NCBI RefSeq assembly: GCF_905220565.1
Contig: NC_059402.1
Span: 14,943,501-15,007,500, forward strand
DNA length: 64,000 nt
Direction of reading: 5' to 3'
From: Melitaea cinxia
Lineage: Eukaryota; Arthropoda; Insecta; Lepidoptera; Nymphalidae
Shown here: positions 34,548-45,264 of the stretch, in pieces
How positions within the stretch are numbered: the first letter of the stretch is position 1
How the letters are laid out: each line of letters begins with the position of its first letter
Made by a program: the position numbers and the translations under genes
The notes under the pieces: generated by a model
The model's database searches: none
What the model was told of the DNA's origin: nothing
The model's input: the letters and a program-made list of their open reading frames with translations, nothing else

Positions 34548-36260
34548 ACCTCGGGGCTCAAAGGGCGTAAGCACCAAAACTCGAATTTACAGGAGAGCCA
34601 AAAAACTAAAAAAAAAAAATATTTTCGACATAACTTTCTCGATTATTGTCCTAAATAAACCATTCTAGGACCAAAAGTATTATTATTTTTTTTTGATGCA
34701 GAACTTTGTATAATTATATTTCAAATAAATTTAAAAGTAACAAAAATGGCTTGTCGATACGCCTCGGAAAATCGAATGATTGGGGCGTTTACGCCCGAAA
34801 AATCAATGGATATGTGATTAGTGATGGTTGTAACCCTATATAAGTGTATAATCTATGGTTGTAACGGTCAATTTTCTCACTATTTCTATCAGTTTGTAGA
34901 CAGCTGCTTTGTTTTCTTCATTTAGGTAATCGATTAAAGTGCAATTTTTATGAACTTTATTAACTTTTGTATATAATTATGTACTTTATTAACCTTTTTA
35001 TAGATTTTATTACCATTTATCGACTCAGATAACTAATTAATTATACAAATACCTAATTATTGATTTTATCTATACTTAATAGCCTAACCTATCTAAAACC
35101 TATTCCAAAACTCATTTATTATAAAAAAAATGATAAATAACATTCAATTGTTATTGAAAATATTGTTTATTAAACAAAGTAAGAAAAAGACTCTTATTTT
35201 TATATAATTTCAGTTGTAACGAAACATCTTATTAACGTAAAGCAGAATGAACGATTGAAACTAAATTGTACTGAAATGGCAAGTACTTAGGTATCGCTAC
35301 AAAATTTTGCGCTAATGTCTAATCTTCTGTTTAAAACGTATAGAAAATACAAGGAACTCTTGAGATCAATTATATATTATTTATGAAGTCTTTTGGTAAA
35401 AGTTATTAGGTAATCTTAAGTATTCCTACCTACTAAAACAGCAGACTCATTAAAATTTGACCATCCTTGAATAACGAATGTTTGACAAACATATTTATTA
35501 TAAACAAATAATCTGTGAGGCTAATAAAACAACTGCTACTATTAAAAATCTATCTTACAATGAGAAAAATAAGTGCGTAAACTAAATAAATTTCTGAATA
35601 GGATTCAGGGACAATGATAAATTCAATAATTTTTGCGTCACCTGCGTTACATATTATTTAAACGATTTTAGTCAATAATAGACTGTGGAACCATCAACAT
35701 TACACATACATTTAATAAAATGATCAAAACTTAGGTACCTGCACTTACAAAACTAGAAATATTAAATTTGGTTAAAAATATTATCACACTATAACGTTTA
35801 ACTTAAACATTGATGACCCTTAATCAAGAAATCACAATCACAAGCAAAGCTCTCGCAATCACATAATATATAGGTAGATATGGTTGACCAATTAAAGGAT
35901 AATTGTTAGACGTATGTGTCATTTTATTTTAGAGTACATAAATGTTTAAGGGTGTATCTGGTAAGTTGATTCTTTAGAAATGGTTATGTTCGGGCTTAAG
36001 CACCACGTAAGAATTGTTGTATCATCTACGGTGTCGTTTACTCCCATCACGTTTATGATTATTAACAATGATTGCTGTTACGACACAAAAACTGAAAAAA
36101 TATGTTTTATTTTCTACAAAAAATAGGGTCGTAAACGTCACTTTTTGGCAAATAGGAAGACTTTAAATATACAGATCGATAGAGGAGAAAAAAATAAGTA
36201 GGGATGCATTAAAAAATCAATTTCGCCAAAATGGCGGTTACGCCCTTTGAGCCCCGAGGT
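34548..36260. mobile_element. 1.7-kb non-autonomous TIR transposon
   Basis: Perfect 23-bp terminal inverted repeats beginning ACCTCGGGGCTCAAAGGG, flanked on both sides by ATCGAT (34542-34547 and 36261-36266), a probable 6-bp target duplication. No frame of substance inside. Subterminal motifs such as GGGGCGTTTACGCCCG (34783) and GGGTCGTAAACGTCAC (36126) echo the ends. Superfamily not recognised. Confidence 0.75.
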
Positions 36261-37155
36261 ATCGATATTAATAATGAACTTGCGTATAAAGTGTTATTGG
36301 TCAATTTATTATGGTTGACAATTGATTTTAATAGTATTTTGTTAATAGACACATTAAATAGATGAAAAAAATAATTACTTAACGACTTTTCTTATAATCG
36401 TTTGCATGGAAAACATTTGTAACTGCGATCATTATCGTAATAATAAAACATAAACTCAATAATTAAACTACTCATCAGTTAAGTATTTGAGAAAATAGAA
36501 CGAATACCGCTTATATTCATAACTTACCTATAAATAGTCGTAGCTTTTTGTTTTATGCATCAAAAGGAACTCTGCTGTCGAACAGAAAAGACAAATAGTC
36601 ACACTCAACCATAACATTTTGATTTTGATTAAAGTCAACTCTTCAATGCGATCCTGATTGTCGCGGTAAATTGGTAAGTTGTTCTACATATTTCTCGTGT
36701 AACTATAATTATAGTTTGTGTATTACAATCATTTTGCGCCAGATGAATCATAGTCTGCAGTAAAAGAGCTTAGGATAGTATGTAAAAACTTTTTAAGATT
36801 TTTTTTTTCTGTATGCAATATTACAGTAACTAAAGTCCTACTGCTTGACAGAGATTTTCTCTCTTAAGTAGTAAAGTTGAAACTGGATCTGCTACCTCTT
36901 CTGAGTATATATCCATTGCAGTTATAATGCAATAAGCTAATGTTTAGAAGATATGCAAAAGTAAATTGCACTAGCTGTGCCCACGACTTCGTCCGCGTGG
37001 AATTTAACAAAAATTATAGTCCGGAACGCAGAATTATAAAATAAAAATAGTTTTTAAATTAAAGTAGCCTGAGTTACTCCTTGCATTATAAACGTACCAT
37101 AACATTCACTTTATCTTGTGCTGTGATATTTATTCTCATATTCCATATTTTTCAG

Positions 37156-37372
37156 GAACAACGTTGGCTCGTCACCCACAAGAATTAAATTGAAATTAAT
37201 ATAAAATATGCAACGTGATAGCGCGAAAGGGTCAAACATGGACACGAAAATTAAATATAACCAAGTAGCCGCATACAGCCAAACGACCGGTCACAACAAC
37301 TCCAAAGTCACACAAATAAGCTACGTGCAACCCCCATTTAGAATATCTCCTCCTAAACCAACTAAGAAGTAG
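37156..37372 (+). pseudogene. decayed terminal exon, VQPPFR family (third unit)
   Basis: As at 21816-22032: acceptor, EQRWLVTHKN followed by a stop, and, in another frame, TQISYVQPPFRISPPKPTKK to TAG (37370-37372). It differs from the arm copy by several bases, mostly silent or conservative within this last stretch. Confidence 0.6.
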
Positions 37373-37640
37373 TAATTGTTCAGAATCGATTTTTTTTATC
37401 GTAATGTATATTTCTAACAAATAAACCATGTCAATAATACTTTCTGACTTTTACTTGATTCATTAAGAAATCCTATCACTCTATTATGGAAATCTATTAG
37501 CAAGTTAATTTTAAAGATAATTTTAGGTTTCAAAATTCTTATATAATTAGTAATATAAAGCCAAAAAACTTTTAATTCATTATTAAGCGTGACGCGCGGC
37601 CTAAATAATCATGAAATAGCTGCCTACCTTACTTCAGCTA

Positions 37641-38685
37641 TTAAATGTTACATAATACTACTTTAACTATTATTTGTTGAATAATATAAATACCTTAAAC
37701 CCTACAATATTAATTATTAACTATGTACATTAACGGATGTGGTGATTATATTTTTAGAGGTGAATGAACAAAATGAACGATAAATAAATTATAGTTTAAA
37801 GAAACTAAAAAACCACGCTTTTGTAGCTAATCGAAGTAAAAAGTAGAAAATATTTTTTAAGTACAAAGAGTTTATATTACAGTAGTAGAAGATCGAACAA
37901 TCAATCATAATTAATTACTTCAAAATAAAATTATAATAAAATTTAAATTATTAAGAGAATAATTCAATTCAGAGTAAAAAACCTAAGGTGCATTTTAATA
38001 TATTAATATATTATCATAACTTTTTACTATGTTTTTATAATTCTCCGCACACAGATAGTTGCAAGTAGAATAATTGTTACATTTAATATATCAAGCACCA
38101 CACGCTTTATTTATTGTTTCACAATTATTAACTAAAATATTCAATATATTAACATGTTTTGAAATGATTTCAACGATATTTGAATATATAATGAATTTTT
38201 CTCTCATTTATGGCTTATTAGTATTGTTCATTGATTTGCTCTTTGTGTCACTTTACTAAATTACACTATCTAATTTTCTGTGGTCGGAAGTACGCCATAT
38301 TTGTTTACCATTTAGGAGACTTCTAAAAAAATGAATTATACTAATAGGCACTACAGTTAAGTGTATATTGTAAGTAGAAATTAAGTGTACATATATGATA
38401 GCTAGCAAATAAGTGTAAATATAGACATAGATAATAAAATTAATAATATTCAGAAATTGGAAAGGAATTATGTGTATACTTCTCCATAAACAGTATTTAG
38501 TAAGGAAAAAAAAATAAATAAAAACCGTTGGACCACGTCCTAGTTTTACTAGGCAGTCACAGGACTGTCGATCTGTAGTAATAAAGAAAAATCGCCTTTG
38601 GTATTATTATAATGCATGCATGATTAACAAAAGGCATGGGCATTTTGAGCCCGTGGATCAAAATTAAAAAAAAAATAGACACTAC
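37641..38685. other. non-coding stretch
   Basis: AT-rich; a 61-codon hydrophobic frame at 38074-38259 has no recognised domain. Confidence 0.3.
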
Positions 38686-38886
38686 CGAGGCGTTGGCGTA
38701 ACTGTCAGAGCACTGGTTTGTGGCTGTTGCGCTAGAGATTGCGGGTTTTATCCCCGCAATCGTTTGCCGTGGTCTGGGTGTTTGTGAAGTCCTTGTGGGT
38801 CTCCCCACCGTGAATCGAAAAGCATGTTAAGCCGTCGGTCCCGGTTATTATCATGTACACCTGATAGCGATAGCGATACATTGCAA
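38686..38886 (+). mobile_element. tRNA-headed SINE, family C
   Basis: GAGGCGTTGGCGTAACTG head, then GGTCTCCCCACCGTG and GCCGTCGGTCCCGGTTATTATCATG blocks shared with 59853-60182. Confidence 0.65.
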
Positions 38887-39009
38887 ATTAAATAGAAAAA
38901 AATGTATACTATTTATCTGTTTTCTTTATAATAATATGTACACGTTTCCACACCACCTGTGAGGTAGTGTACTTGGTGCGTTTTTTTTTAACGTGGTTTC
39001 CCCGTTAGG

Positions 39010-39096
39010 CCTATTCCACGAAACGCTACGGTTATCGCTTACCATCAGATGAGGCGTACGCCGATTCATTTGCCGATCTAGTGGCATAAAAAAAAT
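39010..39096 (+). repeat. dispersed repeat family D, fragment
   Basis: ACGGTTATCGCTTACCATCAG ... TTTGCCGATCTAGTGGC and an A-rich tail; only the 3' ~85 bp. Confidence 0.55.
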
Positions 39097-39281
39097 TAAT
39101 TATTTTACCACGAGAGTGGCGAACAAACGCCTAATAACGCATTTTGTCTTTCGACCCATGTGTTTTCAATCAAATCAAAATCAATTTCAAAGTCTTTAGA
39201 ATTAACATGATTGCTTCAATTAATCGCGCCGTACTGTCAACTCCGACTTGTGGTTGGCCGATTTGCTTCGATATTGTCGAA

Positions 39282-39554
39282 TCAATGACTTGCTAGAAAT
39301 TTATGATGAGTCGAACATATTTCGCACCATTCTGCTCTTCGGACTTTTTGCCAATATTCGACCAACGACGCCATGATTGTTGCCAAATATTCTGTCAAGT
39401 GATGTTTTATTTTCGAATCGGTAAGTGAAAAAATATTCTCCAACCAGATTCGATGGACATATATGACAACATCTATCACGTAGTCGTATTTTTGCAGCGA
39501 CACGTATTGAAGAGAGTTCGCTAAGATATAAATCCACGTCTCAGGATTCTCCAA
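39282..39554 (-). CDS. candidate exon G, possibly listerin
   Basis: After an acceptor (TTTTTTATGCAG) the frame reads LENPETWIYILANSLQYVSL ... IMASLVEYWQKVRRAEWCEI for about 90 codons. Amphipathic helices suit a HEAT-repeat protein. It is on the same strand as, and downstream of, exons A-F, but its phase (0) does not match exon F (phase 2), so at least one exon is missing between them or it belongs to another gene. No clear 3' splice donor was chosen; the stop at 39282 may lie in intron. Confidence 0.4.
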   Translation of the reverse strand: MENPETWIYILANSLQYVSLQKYDYVIDVVIYVHRIWLENIFSLTDSKIKHHLTEYLATIMASLVEYWQKVRRAEWCEICSTHHKFLASH

Positions 39555-39710
39555 CTGCATAAAAAACAAATAATATTTTTGTCACAAAATCAACAAATAG
39601 AACAAACGTTGATATTTAGTTGTCTTTGATACGAGAGTTATATGATATAATTGTAGAAAAGCAAAATAAAGGAAGGGCTTAAACTCTATAAACACAAATT
39701 TTTATCATAT

Positions 39711-40287
39711 CTTAATTACTATAAAATTTTAATTTCTATGTCATGCTATTTTACTATTTTCTACTATATCATTTTTATCAATGTGATTTACTAAATCCTA
39801 AATCTTTTGTAAAACGACTTGTTTTACTTATTTAATAAATGTTATATTGTAATAAGTTAATAAATGTAATTGCTACATTTTTTACTATTTCGCTAAGCAT
39901 ACTATGTTATTTTCAAAATTCATTATTATTGTTTAATACATGTTTTATAGTTAAGTTTAATTTCTAATTTTACTATTTCATAAATAAATATAAAACTAAC
40001 TTTAAAATTTACTATTTCTTTTTGTACAATTTTGTTTAATTTTCATACAATTTTATCATTCAATTGTATACTAATTGTTAGTTAAATTTTACTCTGTTTC
40101 TTTTATACGATTTAATTGTAAAACTGTTCGAATTTTTATACTGTTACAAAATTATTTTGCAATATTTTACTATAATTTTTATTTTCTATTTCTATATTTT
40201 GTAATGACTTCTGAACTCTAATGATTTTGCTATTTCGAAACTTCGCTTCATCTTAATTTAGAAAAAGCTCAGTCAAAAGGGGGGGGC
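39711..40287 (+). repeat. truncated 3' internal region of the same gypsy element
   Basis: Aligns with 48665-49273 at roughly 95 percent by eye, with indels such as the missing GCTAATAA expansion, and ends in the polypurine tract AAAAGGGGGGGG. No coding sequence. Confidence 0.8.
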
Positions 40288-40576
40288 TGTTATATCCCAT
40301 TTTACAACGCAGTAAAAGCTTCATAAGCATTAATATTATACACTGTATTTTTCCTATAGTTTTATCATTACTCAGCAATTGAATTATATTGTTTCTTCGT
40401 TAATATTATTTTTATTAAAAAACAGTCAGTTAGACTCAGAGCCCCGAGTAGATCGGACATCAATTTAAAGTTCGGAAGTCAGTTTTCCAACATTGTGTCC
40501 AATCTTTTTAAATAAAGCAGTTAGCGGTGTAGTATAGTTTTTTTTTAAAAAGACAAACAGGGTCGGCATCCTAACA
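40288..40576 (+). repeat. gypsy 5' LTR
   Basis: TGTTATATCCC ... CATCCTAACA, 289 bp, with an AATAAAGC polyadenylation-like motif near 40515. Differs from the right LTR by a few substitutions and 1-2-bp indels, so this insertion is older than the errantivirus. Confidence 0.85.
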
Positions 40577-40579
40577 AAT

Positions 40580-40597
40580 TGGTGTCAGAAGTGGGAT
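40580..40597 (+). other. gypsy primer-binding site
   Basis: TGGTGTCAGAAGTGGGAT three bases after the LTR. This resembles the tRNA-Leu-type site of some insect gypsy lineages; tRNA identity from memory, unverified. Confidence 0.6.
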
Positions 40598-41227
40598 ACC
40601 AGAGAAGTCTGACGACAGAGAGTCAAACAACAGACGCTGGTATCCGAACAGAGCCACCCTTAATTTTTGACCGACAGTAAGCCTTGACCAAAGGTTAAGC
40701 CTGCGTCAACTACAAAGGACGACGATAAGCCTCCGCTCTTAAGCGTGAGCCCGCTCCAGCCGCTCAAAGGACGACGATCAGCCTCCGCTCTTAAGCGTGA
40801 GCCCGCTCCAGCTACTGCATCCAGGACGACGGTCAGCCTCAGCATATCGTCTGAGCCCGCTCCAAATCTCCGGGTCTCCAGGTCTAGCTCACCACACCAA
40901 GAAAAATTCCATCCGCTCCAGTTACGAGAGACGTCACAGCAACGCGACACCGGTTCCCACGCGACGACATGCGAGTGTGTATTGCCGTCTTCTTGTAAGT
41001 GTTTTGTGATATTTATAAAGTATTAAGTAAATCAAAAAGTTTTAAGAGCTAAAAGTGCTCAAATTAGTAGAGTTTTATAAATCAGTGTTCTAAATCAGTG
41101 TTCTAAATCGTATAAACTCTAAATCTACTTAATTTAAGATTTAAGCATTTCATATATTCATATTGTACTTCTTGTATTTTTTTTTGTCCTATTATAAGCT
41201 CAGCATACATAATAGTATTTAAAGCTA
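40598..41227 (+). other. gypsy leader with 3 x ~53-bp repeats
   Basis: AGGACGACG-started units at about 40716, 40768 and 40823 carry CCTCCGCTCTTAAGCGTGAG and GCCCGCTCCAG. This leader is much more GC-rich than the rest of the element. Both strands show open frames here as a by-product. Confidence 0.6.
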
Positions 41228-42190
41228 ATGTCTCTTAAAGCGGAATCACTAAAAAGAACCGAAATGTCTGAAAAAATAACTTTATCCTTTTTAACAAAAT
41301 TTATCAAATCATATAGTGGGGATAGAGAATCACTCCCTGCATTTCTCACCAATTGTGAGAATGCGATGTCACTGGCTAATTCAGACCAACAACAAATTTT
41401 ATGTAAATTCATATTATCGCAGTTAGAAGGTAAAGCTCAGGTTGCATGCAGTTTAAAACATTTTTCAAATTGGTCAGACTTAAAAACATTTCTAAGGTCT
41501 ACATTCGGAGAAAAGAAACATGCGACTCATTTATTGTCTGATTTACAACATTCTAAACAATTGCCAAATGAAGACGTAACAAAATATTCATTAAGGATAG
41601 AGCAAATTTTAACGCGAATACATTCAGATATCCATTATAGCTGTAAGGACGAGAGCGAGCTCCCTGGCCGTATAGCTGCCATGGAAGACCTTGCTTTAAA
41701 TTCATTTTTATTAGGGCTTAACCCTTCAATTTCTAATATCGTTAGGTGTAAAAACCCTCTAACTCTCAGTGATGCGATACAATACGCAACTGACGAGGAA
41801 AAATTATTTAATTTATACAAAATTAATTCAAGACCTCAGAAACAGTGTTCATTATGTAATAAGATAGGTCATAGTTCCTCAGATTGCTATAAAAATAAAG
41901 AGCCTAAATATTCGCGAAAACTATTTCACATTAATCCAAAAAATAATTTAAATACAAACTCTAATATATTTTATAATAAAACGTGTAATTATTGTAAACA
42001 CGTCGGTCATACGATCATGGAATGTCGCAAGCGTCAATTTAATATGAAACGCCGTGTGAATACAAGCAACGTGCAACATGACACGTCAAATGCTAATTCT
42101 AATATTGCCGGTGCACATACATGTGAAAACGAATCACATAATTATATAAATGATTCTCAATCGATTAATCGTCATGAAGATTTAAATTAA
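41228..42190 (+). CDS. gypsy Gag (320 aa)
   Basis: An N-terminal capsid-type region (FLTKFIKSYSGDRESLPAFL; FGEKKHATHLLSDLQ) is followed by two CCHC zinc knuckles, CSLCNKIGHSSSDC (residues about 207-220) and CNYCKHVGHTIMEC (about 257-270), expected to bind element RNA. The first ATG at 41228 gives MSLKAESL; an in-frame ATG at residue 13 (MSEKITLS) is an alternative start. The stop TAA (42188-42190) directly follows a frameshift heptamer. No internal break. Confidence 0.85.
   Translation: MSLKAESLKRTEMSEKITLSFLTKFIKSYSGDRESLPAFLTNCENAMSLANSDQQQILCKFILSQLEGKAQVACSLKHFSNWSDLKTFLRSTFGEKKHATHLLSDLQHSKQLPNEDVTKYSLRIEQILTRIHSDIHYSCKDESELPGRIAAMEDLALNSFLLGLNPSISNIVRCKNPLTLSDAIQYATDEEKLFNLYKINSRPQKQCSLCNKIGHSSSDCYKNKEPKYSRKLFHINPKNNLNTNSNIFYNKTCNYCKHVGHTIMECRKRQFNMKRRVNTSNVQHDTSNANSNIAGAHTCENESHNYINDSQSINRHEDLN
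42181..42187 (+). promoter_or_regulatory. -1 ribosomal frameshift site
   Basis: T TTA AAT in gag codon spacing, an X XXY YYZ heptamer immediately before the gag TAA. Slipping back one base enters the frame that stays open through pol. A downstream stimulator was not identified. Confidence 0.7.
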
Positions 42191-45100
42191 AAAGGATTTT
42201 GGTTCCGTGTCTGCCAAAATCCATTCAAGGTCATAAGGACACGCCATATTCTAACTTGTCTACTAATTTTACTAAATCTAAATTTCAACACAAAATGTTG
42301 AATCCTATTACAAGTAACTCTACTAAATCCAAATCTCAACCAAAAGTGTTGAGTCATACTAAATCTACTAAATCTAAATTTCAACAAATAATGTTGAATC
42401 CTACTAATTCTACTAAATCCAAATCTCAACCAAAAGTGTTGAGTCATACTAACTCTACCAAATCTAAAATTCAACAAAAAATGTTGAATCCTACTAACTC
42501 TACTAAATCCAAATCTCAACCAAAAGTGTTGAGTCATACTAACTCTACTAAATCTAAATCTCAACCAAAAATGTTGAGTCCTACTTGTTCTACTAAATCT
42601 AAATTTCAACTAAAAATGTTGAATCCTACTAACTTTACTAAATCTATATCTCAGCCAAAAGAGCCGAGTCCTACTATTTTTAAGGGCAAAACTAATCATC
42701 ATAAGTCTCAAAATGTTACTAACTCTAAGAATATATCATTCAAATCTAACTTAAATAACTCTAAATGTATGTCTCGATCAAATGAACTTAATTCTACTAT
42801 TTCTAGTGGTAAAATTAATTGCCAAAATAATTCCCAAAATACTAACTCTAATATTAAAACTATGTTACATACATGTGACTTAAATACTAATTGCAAGTCG
42901 AAACTTATTTATGAAATTAACAATTATAGCAAAAAGGTGTCTTTACCTCATATTTACTTATATTCCAAACTTGCCTCGAATAAATTGTGTTTCCTTGTCG
43001 ATACAGGATCATCTATCAGTATTATAAAAGGTTCCTGTCTTTTACAAATACCAAATTTATCAAATGAAATTGTCAAATTAAAAGGAATTAACAGTTCTGA
43101 AAATCCTGTGGAAACATTAGGTACTTTTCAAATGGAATTTAATGTCTCTAACGAAATATTTAAATATAAATTTCACGTAACGGGAGATAATATTAATTTA
43201 AATCATTATGATGGAATTATCGGTAGTGATTTTTGCAATTATTTTAAGTCAAATATTAATTATTATTCTAAATTTATGACAATAATGAATCATTCTATTC
43301 CGATTATATATACACAACCAACTTATATCATTCCGGCTCGTGCTGAAGCCGTTATCGAGTGCACTGTATCAAATTACTCGCCCGACTTATATCATAACAA
43401 TGAAGCTCTCGTATTAAATCACACCTTAAGTGAAGGTGTTTATGTCGCTAATTGTATAGTAAAGGTAAAACCAAATAAGAAAATAAATCTTTCTATTTTA
43501 AATACAACTGAAAATGATATTGAAGTAAAGAATTATCATGTAAAGTTAACGCCAATTGAACGTGATTGTTTCAATTCGGAATCTTGTTTTAATATTAATT
43601 CTATTTCGACTAATAAATTTGATCGTGCAAATAAAGTTTTAAGTCTTATACGCTGTTCACATCTAAATGATGAAGAGCGAAAAGCTCTCTTAGAGTGTTG
43701 TTCTTTATATACAGATATTTTTCATATAGACGGTGAACCCTTAACCTTCACGAATGCTATTGAACACACTATTAATACAGGTGATGCACCTCCTATCCAT
43801 GTCAAATCTTATCGGTTTCCCGAGTGCCATAAAGAGGAAGTCGATTCCCAAATTCGAAAGATGTTGGACCAAGATATTATCCGACCTTCTATTTCGCCGT
43901 GGAGCGCCCCGGTATGGGTAGTTCCGAAAAAGATGGATGCTTCTGGCAAACAAAAGTGGAGAATAGTAATTGATTACCGTCGCCTTAATGACGTCACCGT
44001 TTCCGAAACTTATCCACTACCTCTTATCACCGACATTCTTGACCAACTAGGTCATTGCAAGTATTTTAGTACTCTGGATCTTACAAGTGGCTTTCATCAG
44101 ATAAAGACATGTCCCAAAGATGCTCCAAAAACAGGATTCACAATAAGCACTAATTCAAGCATGTCTGGACACTACGAGTTTACTAGAATGCCTTTTGGGT
44201 TAAAAAATGCCCCAGCCACGTTTCAAAGGCTAATGAACACCGTATTATCAGGTTTACAAGGCTTACATTGTTATATTTATTTAGACGATTGTATAATATA
44301 CAGTCAAAATTTACAAGATCACGTGATGAAATTAAAACTTGTATTCGACAAATTTCGCCAATTTAACTTAAAGCTTCAGCCAGACAAATGCGAGTTCCTA
44401 AGACACGAAGTCACTTACCTTGGCCATATTATCACCGACAAAGGTGTTTCCCCAAATCCTGATAAAGTAAAGGCCGTTTCACAATTCCCAGTTCCTAAAA
44501 ATCCTAAAGAAATTAAGTCTTTCTTAGGTCTAGTAGGCTATTATCGCCGATTTATCGAAAATTTCTCCAAATTAACTAAACCACTTACTTCTTTATTAAA
44601 AAAAGACGCTACTTTTCACTGGTCTCAGGAACAACAGACCGCTTTCGATGTTTTGAAAGGAAAATTAATTAATGCCCCGCTGCTTCAATACCCAGATTTT
44701 TCTCAACCGTTTATAGTAACCACGGACGCAAGTAATTACGCCGTAGGTGCAGTTTTATCCCAAGGTCCTGTAGGTAAAGATAAGCCGATAGCTTACGCGT
44801 CACGTACTTTAAATCGTCCTGAAGGTAATTATTCGACCACTGAAAAAGAACTTTTAGCAATTTTATTCGCAGTCAAAACGTTCCGTCCCTATCTTTATGG
44901 TAATAAATTTAAAATTGTCACCGATCATAGACCATTAGTATGGTTATTTAACGTTAAAGATCCGGGTAGTAGACTCATTCGTTGGCGCCTAAAACTCGAA
45001 GAGTATGATTACGAAATCGTTTATAAACAAGGTCGCCTTAACTCTAACGCCGACGCGTTATCTCGCTGTCCCGTCAATGTTATAAATATTAATACTTTAA

Positions 45101-45264
45101 ATAATTCTAGTTATGAAAAATATTTTAAGGATCAATTTACTAATAAACTTTCTACTTCGAATACTATAATTTTGGAATGCACAGAAGGATTACATTTATC
45201 TAAACAAAAAAATCATTGTGTGTCCCGTCTCTTTAGATTTCGACTCATCGATACCTCACTGTGA
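42187..45264 (+). CDS. gypsy Pol: protease, RT, RNase H
   Basis: The -1 frame first encodes nine 15-residue repeats (listed separately). Then come an aspartic protease (LVDTGSSISIIKG, nt about 42990-43030), reverse transcriptase (VIDYRRLNDVTVSETYPLPL; TLDLTSGFHQI; catalytic YLDD at nt about 44277), and RNase H (TDASNYAVGAVLSQ). The GLVGYYRRFIENFSKLTKPL thumb block is intact. The frame ends at 45264, before integrase, because the reading frame changes at an A7 run (45206-45212). No conventional ATG opens it, as expected for a frameshift product. Confidence 0.85.
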   Translation, partial: LKRILVPCLPKSIQGHKDTPYSNLSTNFTKSKFQHKMLNPITSNSTKSKSQPKVLSHTKSTKSKFQQIMLNPTNSTKSKSQPKVLSHTNSTKSKIQQKMLNPTNSTKSKSQPKVLSHTNSTKSKSQPKMLSPTCSTKSKFQLKMLNPTNFTKSISQPKEPSPTIFKGKTNHHKSQNVTNSKNISFKSNLNNSKCMSRSNELNSTISSGKINCQNNSQNTNSNIKTMLHTCDLNTNCKSKLIYEINNYSKKVSLPHIYLYSKLASNKLCFLVDTGSSISIIKGSCLLQIPNLSNEIVKLKGINSSENPVETLGTFQMEFNVSNEIFKYKFHVTGDNINLNHYDGIIGSDFCNYFKSNINYYSKFMTIMNHSIPIIYTQPTYIIPARAEAVIECTVSNYSPDLYHNNEALVLNHTLSEGVYVANCIVKVKPNKKINLSILNTTENDIEVKNYHVKLTPIERDCFNSESCFNINSISTNKFDRANKVLSLIRCSHLNDEERKALLECCSLYTDIFHIDGEPLTFTNAIEHTINTGDAPPIHVKSYRFPECHKEEVDSQIRKMLDQDIIRPSISPWSAPVWVVPKKMDASGKQKWRIVIDYRRLNDVTVSETYPLPLITDILDQLGHCKYFSTLDLTSGFHQIKTCPKDAPKTGFTISTNSSMSGHYEFTRMPFGLKNAPATFQRLMNTVLSGLQGLHCYIYLDDCIIYSQNLQDHVMKLKLVFDKFRQFNLKLQPDKCEFLRHEVTYLGHIITDKGVSPNPDKVKAVSQFPVPKNPKEIKSFLGLVGYYRRFIENFSKLTKPLTSLLKKDATFHWSQEQQTAFDVLKGKLINAPLLQYPDFSQPFIVTTDASNYAVGAVLSQGPVGKDKPIAYASRTLNRPEGNYSTTEKELLAILFAVKTFRPYLYGNKFKIVTDHRPLVWLFNVKDPGSRLIRWRLKLEEYDYEIVYKQGRLNSNADALSRCPVNVININTLNNSSYEKYFKDQFTNKLSTSNTIILECTEGLHLSKQKNHCVSRLFRFRLIDTSL
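42262..42675 (+). repeat. nine 45-bp in-frame repeats in Pol
   Basis: Each unit codes for 15 residues of the form NSTKSKSQPKVLSHT or NSTKSKFQQKMLNPT. Units 2-6 alternate between the two types, giving a 90-bp higher-order period. Lys/Ser/Thr/Gln-rich, probably disordered, between the frameshift site and protease. Confidence 0.85.

Larger units (their letters stand above)
34381..37640 (+). repeat. third copy of the palindrome unit (split)
   Basis: 36266-37640 aligns with 20906-22305 of the left arm in the same orientation, at clearly lower similarity than the two arms share. 34381-34541 extends the unit further left and also matches 59531-59700. The 1.7-kb transposon at 34548-36260 splits it. 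The left arm lacks this leftward part because an RTE fragment sits there. Confidence 0.75.

Noticed and set aside
40714..40875. CRISPR-like or satellite array
   Set aside because: Only three adjoining degenerate units, no spacers, inside a retrotransposon leader in eukaryotic DNA.
40660..41026. Small frames in the gypsy leader
   Set aside because: By-product of the GC-rich 53-bp repeats upstream of gag; no domain or start context.
42187..42609. 140-codon minus frame of repeated RFSR-type residues
   Set aside because: Antisense of the 45-bp repeats in gypsy Pol.
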